NCBI RefSeq assembly: GCF_946886895.1
Contig: NZ_CAMPJO010000016.1
Span: 16,173-80,172, forward strand
Direction: 5' to 3'
DNA from: an uncultured Marinobacter sp.
GTDB lineage: Bacteria; Pseudomonadota; Gammaproteobacteria; Pseudomonadales; Oleiphilaceae
Length of the DNA stretch: 64,000 nucleotides
Shown here: positions 56,271-64,000 of the stretch, one piece after another
Position numbering within the stretch: position 1 is the stretch's first letter
How the letters are laid out: each line of letters begins with the position of its first letter
Program-made: the position numbers and the translations under genes
Notes under the pieces: generated by a model
Told to the model about the DNA's origin: nothing
The model's database searches: none
Seen by the model: only the letters and a program-made list of their open reading frames with translations

Positions 56271-56668
56271 CACAGAAACTGGAATCTCTCAGGCGCTGTA
56301 TCCAGCGAGTGGAGTCCAGGTTACCAAAGAATCTTTCAGCGCTTCTGGAAGATGTGGATGCGCAGGATATCATCTCACTGAACCTGACACGGGCCGTGCA
56401 GATGTGCGTCGATATCGCCTCTCATTGGCTCGCCGAACATGCCGAGGCAACTTCACCGAAAACCATGGGGCAAACGTTCGAAGCATTGGCAACATCCGGC
56501 ATCATCGATCATGGTCTCGCGGAGCGTATGAGAAAATCCGTCGGCTTCCGGAACGTGATGGTCCATAACTATGATGAGGTGAATTGGGAAATCGTTTTCT
56601 CCATCTGCAAGTTCCATTTGAACGACTTCAAGGAATTTGCGCGGGTTTTTTCTGATATGTTTGAGTGA
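56252..56668 (+). CDS. hepT: HepT HEPN-domain ribonuclease toxin (DUF86)
   Basis: HEPN toxin of 138 aa. The active-site motif RNVMVHNYDEV is RX4HXY, in which Arg and His cut RNA and Tyr is the AMP-acceptor for MntA. It starts MDEQLVAQKLESLRRCIQRV and has four to five helices. It overlaps mntA by 19 bases, so the pair is coupled. HepT cleaves RNA, in some cases tRNA, to stop growth. Confidence 0.93.
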   Translation: MDEQLVAQKLESLRRCIQRVESRLPKNLSALLEDVDAQDIISLNLTRAVQMCVDIASHWLAEHAEATSPKTMGQTFEALATSGIIDHGLAERMRKSVGFRNVMVHNYDEVNWEIVFSICKFHLNDFKEFARVFSDMFE

Positions 56669-56808
56669 TTTGGGTCGGCAAGACTTACTTGCCCTCCCCA
56701 GTTAACATGTTCATGGTCGCCCGCCATCACCGGTGACAAAGCCGGAGCGAAGCGGAGGGTTTGGCATCCGGTGCATGGCATTGATGTGGTGGCGAACTCC
56801 GCTCCCTC
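56669..56808. other. Intergenic stretch between hepT and the DUF2931 gene
   Basis: Nothing is recognised in these 140 bases. The genes on both sides converge, so a terminator is expected but no clear hairpin with a T-run was seen. Confidence 0.3.
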
Positions 56809-57426
56809 TTACCAGCCTTCAAACTCGATGCCGTGTTCTTCCAAGAATTCCCCATGATCGCGATTGTAGCGCTCTGTTATCTCACGGTAGTGCTCTGGAT
56901 GGGTTTCTATTTTTTTCCCTTGATACCGCCCAACTTCAATAGCATTCTCGCCCCGGTTCATAATCCACACCACAACGGTTCCGCCTGGTGCCAAACCCAG
57001 AACCAAAACATCACGCGGGCGTCTTTTGATCTTTCCATAGGCTTCAAAAGGAGCAATCTCTTTCATTCTTTCCTCAATCTCACCTGGATTTTCCAGTCGG
57101 ATAAGAGCTTCATAGGATTGTTGCTCTGCGAAGGAGAACCAGCGAATTAAAAATACCTCTGGCATGGTTTGCCAGTCCGCCATCGCCCCAAACGGCTTGT
57201 TCCAGCAACAGGACACGATACCAATAGGTGCCCGCCACCCAATGTCTTCGGAAAGGGATTCAACGAAAAATTTATCCACCCAGACATCGTAGTGTTTCGG
57301 TGCCACCACACCGATACTTCGGTGGGTCCCATTGGGGCCATATTTTTGCCCCTCCGATTCCGTTGAATCCGAACACCCGACCAGTACCAGAATACAGAGA
57401 CTGATCATCCAACGCTTAATACTCAT
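56809..57426 (-). CDS. DUF2931 lipoprotein, probable immunity protein for the upstream PAAR-lipase effector
   Basis: Lipoprotein of 205 aa starting MSIKRWMISLCILVLVGCSD; the start is ATG 57426, with GGAGA 6 bases upstream. The lipobox LVGC gives acylation at Cys18. DUF2931 parts are YDVWVDKFFVESLS, GIVSCCWNKPFGAMADWQTM and EVFLIRWFSFAEQQSYEA. DUF2931 lipoproteins occur downstream of type VI lipase effectors and protect the periplasm of kin. It lies 15 bases after the effector gene on the same strand. The immunity role is inferred from this pairing. Confidence 0.82.
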   Translation of the reverse strand: MSIKRWMISLCILVLVGCSDSTESEGQKYGPNGTHRSIGVVAPKHYDVWVDKFFVESLSEDIGWRAPIGIVSCCWNKPFGAMADWQTMPEVFLIRWFSFAEQQSYEALIRLENPGEIEERMKEIAPFEAYGKIKRRPRDVLVLGLAPGGTVVVWIMNRGENAIEVGRYQGKKIETHPEHYREITERYNRDHGEFLEEHGIEFEGW

Positions 57427-57441
57427 AGTAGTCTCCATTAT

Positions 57442-59322
57442 TCACTGACTTTTGTTGGGGTAAACAGCCCGACGACCACCCTTTGCGGGCCTGAAAGGGT
57501 ATAACGGCCCAATTTCCAGATAATTGTCAGAATGATGGATGTACCGTTGCTTGAGCATGGCTTTGAATTCAGGTGACAATATCAGGTCTTGGCCATGCAA
57601 GACGTGAGCAGCAAGATTTCGGGCAACAGTCGTTAGTTCGTCGGGTAGCACAAACTGAGGGTTGTCTGTAGGGATTGGTTCAAATGGCACGCCTACATCA
57701 GCCGCAAGCTTGTGTATCAGGTACAGGGGAATTCTGGAGTATTCGCCCCGAACCTCCCGGTCAAGCCACAGGTGCAAAGCCACGTTGTTCCCACTCAGGC
57801 TCGGTTGAGTAGGCAGCATTGGCAGACGCTTTTGTTCGATCTCCAGGCTTGCCAGCGGATTGAGGGGGCCAATCCAACCTTCAGACTTGATCAGGGCTCG
57901 CTCCTGCAACATGCGTGAAAACTCAAAGCTGGCCTCGGGATTCCGTCGGTCTTTACCCGTAATCACTTTCGGAGGACAAACTTCAATTCGCTCATGAAAC
58001 CGGTCTGGATACCCTCCGCCAATGTCCGAGTGAGCGCCAGGCAAAACCCATTCGCTAAAATTCCCGGGCAAATTGCCCGATTCACTTCGCAGGCTGTTCA
58101 ACGAGAAATTGTGCCGACGCTCATCCCGGGCAACAAACTGAACGGCCCGCTGAACATGCTCCGGTTTTACGTTGACGTTAATCCGCCCGGTTTCAGCATC
58201 GTGAGCGGAAAAATCCAGATTTCCCACATCGGCAACACCGGCAACGGTATCGAACAGCCCCAGAAACCGAACCGTCACTTTTTTAGGCCATGGGATGCCT
58301 TCCCGCTCGAACGCTCTGACCAACGCCCCTTTGTATTCTCCGTGCAAAGAGCCCGTGGTGTCATAAACCTCTCGGCTGACAAAATGCCGTGCTGTTGCCG
58401 CGCCCCTGCTAAAACCAAATACATCCAGAACCAGCTCATTTATTGGCTCGTAAACAGACCGGGTAAGTTGCAATACAAGGTCAGCGGCCCCTTCCTCAAT
58501 TTTTCTGAGGATGCCTTGCTCCCCAAGTCCCAATCCCATACTCAGGCCATCATCCGGCTCACCGAACTTGGTCCCCACTCCTGAAATATAAACGGAGAGC
58601 CGGTGAGTGGGAGAACCGTCTTGCTCCACGGTGTCCTTGAAGTACAGCGTTTCCAGCTTCGACACATTGGTTTCAGCATCGAGATAACTGCCTTCCATAA
58701 CTTGCGATAGTTCTCTGCTGCATTCATCTTCCGATATGGCTCCGGCGGCATTGGCTGTCAGGCATTTATCAAGCTCCTGCTGGTAAGCGCGGGTGTTGCC
58801 GCGATTATTACCAGTACCGTCAAAAAAGAGTCCGGCTTCGACCCGCACTTTAGGGCGGTCTTCTTCAGCAGGTGAATCGTCCTCTGACTTCCTGGGTAGA
58901 CCCTCATCGATTAGCGCACCTTTCTGGGCGGCACGGCGCACAAATTCGTGTGGGTCTTTGTCCAGCAACTCTTTGGCGCCTGGAGTAAGCTGGCCTTTGT
59001 CATCCAGCGCACCGGCCATGGCAAAATCCACAACCGGCGCAGTATTAGTGGCAACACCCAAGATCACTCGTGGATTGCCACTGACTATGGAACCGCCGTG
59101 ACTGGTGGGGCTGCCCAGGTAGGCGACGGGCATACCATCGGCCAGCGCCAACGGATAGCCTTGGGTAATAACAGCACCGCAGCCGGTGACATCACCTACC
59201 CGGGCAATGGGCTTACCTTCAACAAGAATGCTGGAGCCGTTTGGCATGATGGGGGAAGAGCCGTGCCCTTTGATCGGGCAAACGTGCGTATCGCCTACGC
59301 AGGCGGCAATGAGATTGCTCAT
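57442..59322 (-). CDS. tle1: Type VI secretion PAAR-lipase effector (Tle1, DUF2235)
   Basis: Effector of 626 aa. Residues 1-95 are a PAAR domain (DTHVCPIKGHGSSPIMPNGS, then GKPIARVGDVTGCGAVI and AYLGSPTSHGGSIVSGNP) that sharpens the T6SS spike. From about residue 160 the DUF2235 phospholipase begins with EAGLFFDGTGNNRGNT, with the nucleophile Ser in DVFGFSRGAATARHFV, FLGLFDTVAGVAD with Asp, and LPGAHSDIGGGYPD with the catalytic Asp/His. It would cleave membrane phospholipids of rival cells. No VgrG or other T6SS gene is in the window. The DUF2931 gene follows. Confidence 0.92.
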   Translation of the reverse strand: MSNLIAACVGDTHVCPIKGHGSSPIMPNGSSILVEGKPIARVGDVTGCGAVITQGYPLALADGMPVAYLGSPTSHGGSIVSGNPRVILGVATNTAPVVDFAMAGALDDKGQLTPGAKELLDKDPHEFVRRAAQKGALIDEGLPRKSEDDSPAEEDRPKVRVEAGLFFDGTGNNRGNTRAYQQELDKCLTANAAGAISEDECSRELSQVMEGSYLDAETNVSKLETLYFKDTVEQDGSPTHRLSVYISGVGTKFGEPDDGLSMGLGLGEQGILRKIEEGAADLVLQLTRSVYEPINELVLDVFGFSRGAATARHFVSREVYDTTGSLHGEYKGALVRAFEREGIPWPKKVTVRFLGLFDTVAGVADVGNLDFSAHDAETGRINVNVKPEHVQRAVQFVARDERRHNFSLNSLRSESGNLPGNFSEWVLPGAHSDIGGGYPDRFHERIEVCPPKVITGKDRRNPEASFEFSRMLQERALIKSEGWIGPLNPLASLEIEQKRLPMLPTQPSLSGNNVALHLWLDREVRGEYSRIPLYLIHKLAADVGVPFEPIPTDNPQFVLPDELTTVARNLAAHVLHGQDLILSPEFKAMLKQRYIHHSDNYLEIGPLYPFRPAKGGRRAVYPNKSQ

Positions 59323-59424
59323 GGTCAGAGTTCCTTTCTGTGGCAGGCAGCTTCCTGGCTACCCGTGATCAAACATCGTTCAAAGTCCCTGAGTTTAGCA
59401 AGGTTGGCACCACATAACAGGGGT

Positions 59425-59910
59425 TCATGTACCGGGAGCTTGCCATACATTGCCCTTTACTATTCTTGGAGCAAACACTATGCGAACCAGTGCCAAAGCC
59501 GCTTCCAGTTCCTGGGCGTTTTCTTCGAAGCGCTGGCGATTGATGGTCCAGCCCTGGGTCAGGTGCTCCCGTAGAATACGGGTGGCCCACTGGCGAAAGC
59601 GCGTAGCCTGGCTGGAGTTGACACGATAGCCCACGGATATAATCGCATCCAGGTTGAAATACTCAACCTGATAGGTTTTGCCGTCTGCGGCAGTTGTTGC
59701 ATTTTTTGCAACAACTGCCTCCCGAGCCAGCTCCGAGTCGCGAAAAATATTCTTCAGGTGACGCGAGATTACCGATTTATCCCGGTCGAAAACATCGGCA
59801 AGCTGTTGCAGGCTCAGCCAGACAGTTTCCTGATCGGCATCCAGCCGAACCTCGACCGCCTGATCGGCACTTTCATAGATGACAATGGGGGTGCCGCTTT
59901 CTGCACTCAT
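59425..59910 (-). pseudogene. RhuM-family protein, 3' truncated
   Basis: Starts at ATG 59910 (MSAESGTPIVIYESADQAVE), with GGAGA upstream, and reads as the N-terminal half of RhuM/virulence proteins: VRLDADQETVWLSLQQLADV, HLKNIFRDSELAREAVVAK and TRFRQWATRILREHLTQGWT. RhuM proteins are near 330 aa, but this one changes to unrelated sequence after ELEAALALVR and stops at 161 aa. The N-terminal Rha-like DNA-binding part is complete, so a short product may still be made. It follows the loss of its 3' half. It is upstream of the effector gene on the same strand. Confidence 0.78.
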
Positions 59911-60116
59911 GCTATTTCTCCATCCTTGAAAACTCACTATCAGGCCCTGCTATACGACTAGTGGCCTCGACTATAAAACCGCCCGTCAATTCCTTTCCTG
60001 GAAATTTTGTTAAGCTCTACTTTAAAGCTCTATCGCAGATTCGCAATGATGCAAACAAAACGACTAGATAACGGCAGCGGCTTTCGCCTGAGGATGCAGG
60101 ATTGGGTTCTGTTCTG

Positions 60117-60977
60117 ATGAACCACAAACCGGTGATGACCACAAATACGTTCTCCCTGAACCTACAACGACCCTTCAATCTGCGCCTGACGGTGGAAAGC
60201 CACGGTTGGTGCCAGCTTGCGCCCTGGCACTGGGACGGTGAGCGTCTTGAGCGAACCGTAAGAATAGGCACCAACGCGGAATGGGCCCGCGTTCACCAGC
60301 CCTCTGAAGATCAGCTTCTTATCGAAACCTCGTCATCAAGCACCGACGCAGTTTCAGAACGCGTCGCCCGCTGGCTACAGCTGGACTGGGATCCCTCCGA
60401 GTTTCTTGCCCTTTGCGAAAGGAACGATCCGGACATTGCCCACTTCATCCGGTCCGGTGGCGGGCGATTCCTGCGCGGTGACACCTTCTTTGAGGATCTC
60501 ATTAAAACGGTTTGCACCATCAACACGACCTGGAAACAGACCAAATCCATGGTCGCCTCTCTGGTTGCTCTGGGCGACGGCCTGTTCCCTGAGCCCGGAG
60601 AACTCCAGACGATCGGGCCCAGGCGATTGGCCGAAGAGTGCAAGCTGGGGTTCAGAGCCAGAACCGTCGACACGGTGACCGATCAATTACTGCAGGATCA
60701 AGCCATCCAAACCGATGGTTCAGCCCTTAGTGACATCATTGACTACGACTACCTGATTTCGCTGAAGGGCATCGGGCCCTATGCCGCAGCACACACCATG
60801 ATGCTTATGAGAGATTTTGAGACGCTGCCGGTCGACTCCGAAGTCAGCGCCTATCTCCGGCAGCAAGGGTTCGACCCGAAGGAGGCTCAAAACGCATTTC
60901 AACACTGGGGCGAGTATCGGTTTCTCGGCTATAAGCTGAAACGCATTGTCGATGAAGAAAACTGGATTGGGGAATGA
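60117..60977 (+). CDS. HhH-GPD DNA glycosylase (AlkA/OGG-like)
   Basis: Base-excision repair enzyme of about 286 aa. The frame opens at TTG 60102; ATG 60117 or 60135 are likelier starts. The helix-hairpin-helix is LISLKGIGPYAAAHTMML, followed by the catalytic Asp in ETLPVDSEVSAYL. The N-terminal part is AlkA-like and beta-rich (LQRPFNLRLTVESHGWCQL), and the middle has FEDLIKTVCTINTTWKQT. It is joined by 4 bases to a short-chain dehydrogenase. Which damaged base it removes is unknown. Confidence 0.87.
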   Translation: MNHKPVMTTNTFSLNLQRPFNLRLTVESHGWCQLAPWHWDGERLERTVRIGTNAEWARVHQPSEDQLLIETSSSSTDAVSERVARWLQLDWDPSEFLALCERNDPDIAHFIRSGGGRFLRGDTFFEDLIKTVCTINTTWKQTKSMVASLVALGDGLFPEPGELQTIGPRRLAEECKLGFRARTVDTVTDQLLQDQAIQTDGSALSDIIDYDYLISLKGIGPYAAAHTMMLMRDFETLPVDSEVSAYLRQQGFDPKEAQNAFQHWGEYRFLGYKLKRIVDEENWIGE

Positions 60978-60981
60978 TGCA

Positions 60982-61800
60982 ATGACCAAACTCGCCCTGG
61001 TAACCGGCGCCAGCGCCGGCATTGGCCGTGAAGCCTGCGCCCTCTTCGCCCGGAAAGGCTATAGGGTGATCGCCCTCTCACGACAACCAAGTGGCGTTGA
61101 GTCCGCCGCTCTGGAGCTGGCGCTGGATCTTGAGTCCTTTGAGCAGATCGAAGGCCTTGCCGGCACGCTGGAGACGGAAATTGCGGCAGCCGAGCGGGTG
61201 ATTCTGGTCAACAACTCCGGTTACGGGCAATTCGGCGCGCTTCGCGACCTGTCCGAATCCATGTGGCAAAAGCAATTCAGTACCCACGTATTCGGCCCCA
61301 TCAAGCTTGCCGCCGTCTGCCTGAGGCTCTGCGAACAACACGGGGTACCCTTGCGAGTCATCGCGGTCAGTTCCGTTCTCTCCATCGTGCCCCAGCAAAT
61401 GAAGGGCGCCTACTGTGCCGCCAAGTCCGCGATGAACACGGCCCATGAAAGCTTCTGGTTTGATGAACAAAGCAGCAAAATCCTGGAAAGTGTCTCGCTG
61501 GTGCTTCCCGGGCCCGTGACGACCCGTTTTAGAGAGCATGCCCTTGCCGCTTTGCGGCCCGTGATTAGCCGGGCGAGCGCGGTGCATCGGGAAAAGTACA
61601 AAGCAATGGAAGCAGCACTCGCGCCAGGCGCCAGAATCAAGCCGTTTACAGCCAGTGCGTCGGACGTTGCCAAAAAGATTTACCGGGCTGCAGAAACGGC
61701 ACGTCCCAAGCCTCGATATCTGGTCACACCGCAGACTTACATTGCCGCCTTTATCACTCGGTTTATGCCCCATTCAATCCAACGGAAAATATTGGGCTAG
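60982..61800 (+). CDS. Short-chain dehydrogenase/reductase (SDR)
   Basis: NAD(P)-dependent oxidoreductase of 272 aa starting MTKLALVTGASAGIGREACA (ATG 60982; the frame opens earlier, at 60946). The nucleotide motif GASAGIGRE, the NNSGYG motif and the catalytic YCAAKSAM with VSSVLSIV (Ser) are all present. The C-terminal FITRFMPHSIQRKILG fits membrane-associated acyl or retinol-like SDRs. It starts 4 bases after the glycosylase stop. The substrate is unknown. Confidence 0.9.
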   Translation: MTKLALVTGASAGIGREACALFARKGYRVIALSRQPSGVESAALELALDLESFEQIEGLAGTLETEIAAAERVILVNNSGYGQFGALRDLSESMWQKQFSTHVFGPIKLAAVCLRLCEQHGVPLRVIAVSSVLSIVPQQMKGAYCAAKSAMNTAHESFWFDEQSSKILESVSLVLPGPVTTRFREHALAALRPVISRASAVHREKYKAMEAALAPGARIKPFTASASDVAKKIYRAAETARPKPRYLVTPQTYIAAFITRFMPHSIQRKILG

Positions 61801-61845
61801 GCTCAAGTGGTCTCGCCTAAGGTAAACAGGACAAGCCCATCTAAT

Positions 61846-63514
61846 TTACAGGCCCAACCATTCAGCAAGCTGAAGATTCGTTTTCAATCTCAATCGCTGC
61901 TGGAGCATCCCTTCAAAAACGTCTTCCACGCACCGTTCTTGCCCCAGCAATGGCAGCGAGGCCTCGGCCTCTGAGAAGAACTGCTCCTCACGAGACGTGC
62001 CTACTATGGCTTGTTCCCACCAGTTCACTACTCGAGGGTGCGCCTCTTTGAGCAACAAGTCCCCGGGCAGCTTTTCGGACTTGGAAGCATTTGCCGTATG
62101 AGTTGCTGGCATCAGATTCCAGAGATCGTTGTTGTTCCAACGCGACCAGGGAAAACAGTGGTCGACGTCAAACCGCTTTGTTTTGAGACTCTGTGCTGTC
62201 CATACACACTCGACTTTGCCGGTCTGCAGCTGCTGTTGAACCAGTTGACGGACAGCCGACGTATCGCGCCGACCTTCAACCCACTGTAAACCACGATGAT
62301 AGACATCCATGGAATAGCGAAGATCCCAGCTACCCATCAAATCAATCCATTCATTAACAATCGCAGGTTCAATCCAGCAGGCATAGCGACTGAACGTATC
62401 CCAGAGAAACGAAGGAACGCGGAAGGTACCAAACCTCGAAAGCGTTGCTTTGTCCAAACGCACCGATGCCTTCTTGATGGTCATCCTGGCCGAACCGCCC
62501 TCGAAGATCGGACGGTTACTGCCAGGCCAGGTCGTGAAATGTGCGGGGTTCTTGAGAATGGTCGAGCAAGCATCCCGGACAGCGCGCAGGACTACCGGAG
62601 CAACATCCGCCGACAGCGACATACCCACTCTGAAATCCTGAGGCGTGAAACTCTGCAGCTTGAAGAAATCCTCCGTGGCAAAGCCATAGCCACGACTACC
62701 TGGCGCTTGCCTCAGTTGATGCCGGAGAACCAGAGGGTGATAAAGCATAATCCAGAACAGCCCGACTGCACCAAGCGGAATATCCACCCAGTCATCGGTA
62801 CGCTTAAGCGCCAGGCCGGGCGCACCGTCAGCAATCCGGACAAGGGTTCGCAGCAAACCAAGCTTGTAAGTCGAGGACTTATTATCATTAACGATGATGT
62901 GGCGGACTGTCGGCAGCGCTCCTGTGCCATCGTCCGCCAACCGAAAAGCCAGAGTCTCCCAGGAAACTTCGCTCCTCTGGAGCTCATCCTTCTTGCGCCC
63001 GACCGGCACCGGGAGCGGGATCAGTGCCCGGCGTTTGGCAAAACCCTCCAGCTCTTCCCTACTGACATCGTAAAAAAGTCGTTCGCCATCACCAGGCCCA
63101 TGCCGAAGCGTAATCACCAGCATTCCATCGGGCGCCAAAAGCTCAGTCAAGATTCGAAAAGCACGTTCACGATCGGAGGGTGGAATATGCATCCAGACAG
63201 CGGAAACAAGAATCAGATCGAAGCGATAGCTCAGCTTCCGGATCTTACCTAGATCGGGCAATTGATCGTCTATCCAGTGAATGCTTTGATTGCGAGTAGC
63301 GCCCTGCCCCAACTGTCGTAAGCCCGCTGCAGGCTCTACCGCGACAACATCCCAGCCCTGCGCTGCAATCCCGACCGCTGCCTGCGCCGACATCCAGAGC
63401 AAGGCCTGATTTATCGCCAAGGAAGGAAAGCCAGTCTTGATGAACCTGCTCGAAGGTAAGCGACTGGTACTGGTCATAGAAAGCTTTAGCCTTCTGGCTG
63501 TATACGTCGGTCAC
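61846..63514 (-). pseudogene. Frameshifted methyltransferase-HNH endonuclease fusion
   Basis: The gene reads as two frames. The 5' part (63514 to about 63390) gives MTDVYSQKAKAFYDQYQSLT and a class I methyltransferase motif LALDVGAGSGRD. The second frame (about 63390 to 61846) continues IAAQGWDVVAVEPAAGLRQL, then LVSAVWMHIPPSDRERAF, a long middle, and a C-terminal HNH nuclease with KRFDVDHCFPWSRWNNNDLW and NLMPATHTANASKSEKLP. Where the frames meet, the family consensus GSGRDAAxIAAQ lacks about 11 bases, so a deletion fits better than a single-base error. A modification domain next to an HNH nuclease suggests a defence or restriction-type role; this is inferred. Confidence 0.78.
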
Positions 63515-64000
63515 GAGTATCTATTCCACCACGGGATAAAGGCATCAACTCAAAGCGCTCATGAATTGTGGAGTAGCTTATCAAGGAAAGCGCACTCGGA
63601 TGAAACTCTGGCATGAATCCGCTCATGAAGATATTTACCACCGAACGAGGCGCTAAAACTCCAACGGTTTCCGGAAGATCTTCCTTTATTGCTGCTGAAT
63701 AGCCTTCGAAATTCCATCTTCGAACCTCGCCATCGAATATGGCATACGTTTCGTTGCCAGCTTGAAACATACTTCCGTGAGGTAAACCCGCTAAGGAATG
63801 AGGCCAAGTGACTTTTTGACCACCGTCTATCCGCTCAGCATGAAGAACGCTATCCATTTGAGGAGCACGAATAACAGAATCTCCGTCCTGATTGTTGGCA
63901 CGAATCCAAGCATCACGAAATTCGTTATACCGAGGGCGACAGCACTCTGAACCGCCCCGGGTTTTGAGGAGGCTCCAGCATCTGAGAGAATGGAGCCATG
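63486..64000 (-). pseudogene. Unknown protein, frameshifted and running off the right edge
   Basis: From ATG 63857 the frame gives 123 aa, starting MDSVLHAERIDGGQKVTWPH and containing AYAIxDGEVRRWNFEGYSAA-type sequence (here YAIFDGEVRRWNFEGYSAAI) and VGVLAPRSVVNIFMSGFMPE followed by HPSA. I recognise the general type: a short protein with a late VLxPxSxVxIFxxGFxPxxHPSA, common beside mobile or plasmid genes, without a known role. The frame upstream of 63857 continues to IRDAWIRANNQDGDSVIRAP, then needs a one-base shift near 63920 to join RGGSECCRPRYNEF, whose frame is open to the window edge. The gene is therefore damaged or contains a sequencing error. It overlaps the methyltransferase start by 29 bases. 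Confidence 0.6.

Noticed and set aside
56700..56780. Possible integron attC-like site after hepT
   Set aside because: A GTTAACA near 56700 resembles part of a core site, but the matching core and the paired stems are missing.
1..64000. CRISPR arrays, tRNA or rRNA genes, complete insertion sequences
   Set aside because: None was seen. No regularly spaced repeats, no tRNA-like cloverleaf, and no transposase with terminal repeats were recognised by eye.

Overview
The window looks like a chromosomal segment of a marine gammaproteobacterium of the Marinobacter type. It has moderately high GC and a housekeeping and transport repertoire typical of that group: Mqo, SdaA, glutathione reductase, a YebG gene under a LexA box, a type II secretion cluster and DabAB. 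The genus is inferred from gene content and style, not from a marker gene. I saw no rRNA, tRNA, CRISPR array or complete insertion sequence.

Layout. (1) 1-3746: three translationally coupled tyrosine recombinase genes on the minus strand, joined by 4-nt overlaps. The third runs off the left edge. They resemble the recombinase operon that ends a mobile island (GInt-like or Tn554-like), and the island border probably lies in 3747-3979. (2) 3980-11055: a chemoreceptor, SelO and Mqo, with a scar between them that holds a LysR regulator lacking its DNA-binding half, a 38-codon lysine-rich gene, and fused scraps of a sensor kinase and a solute-binding protein. (3) 11245-18240: sdaA, two MFS transporters, a TetR regulator, DUF1127 and YdcH small proteins, fabH, and SOS-regulated yebG. 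(4) 18241-25095: the dabBA inorganic-carbon transporter with a divergent LysR gene, then a GntR regulator coupled to a BASS-type transporter. (5) 25092-33100: a J-like membrane protein, a TonB receptor / solute-binding protein / hybrid kinase operon, gor and a GNAT gene. (6) 33153-42446: gspEFGHIJKLM on the minus strand, with gspC divergent and followed by a LapG protease rather than gspD. (7) 42575-47398: a coupled trio of alkyl-DHAP-synthase-like FAD oxidase, glycerol-3-phosphate dehydrogenase and FGGY kinase.

(8) 47530-64000 is accessory and defence-rich. It holds a serine-recombinase-like protein without its catalytic arginines, dadA under a tandem glycine riboswitch, and a four-gene condensin-type (Wadjet/MksBEFG) plasmid-defence operon in the order D-C-A-B. 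Next come a MntA/HepT toxin-antitoxin pair, a PAAR-Tle1 type VI effector with a DUF2931 lipoprotein as probable immunity protein, and a truncated RhuM. The segment ends with an HhH-GPD glycosylase coupled to a short-chain dehydrogenase, a frameshifted methyltransferase-HNH fusion, and a frameshifted unknown gene at the right edge.

The best candidates for new biology are the rearranged condensin operon beside a HEPN/MNT pair, the recombinase trio, dadA under glycine control, the ether-lipid-like trio, and the receptor / binding protein / kinase operon. Functions come from motif recognition only; no search was run.
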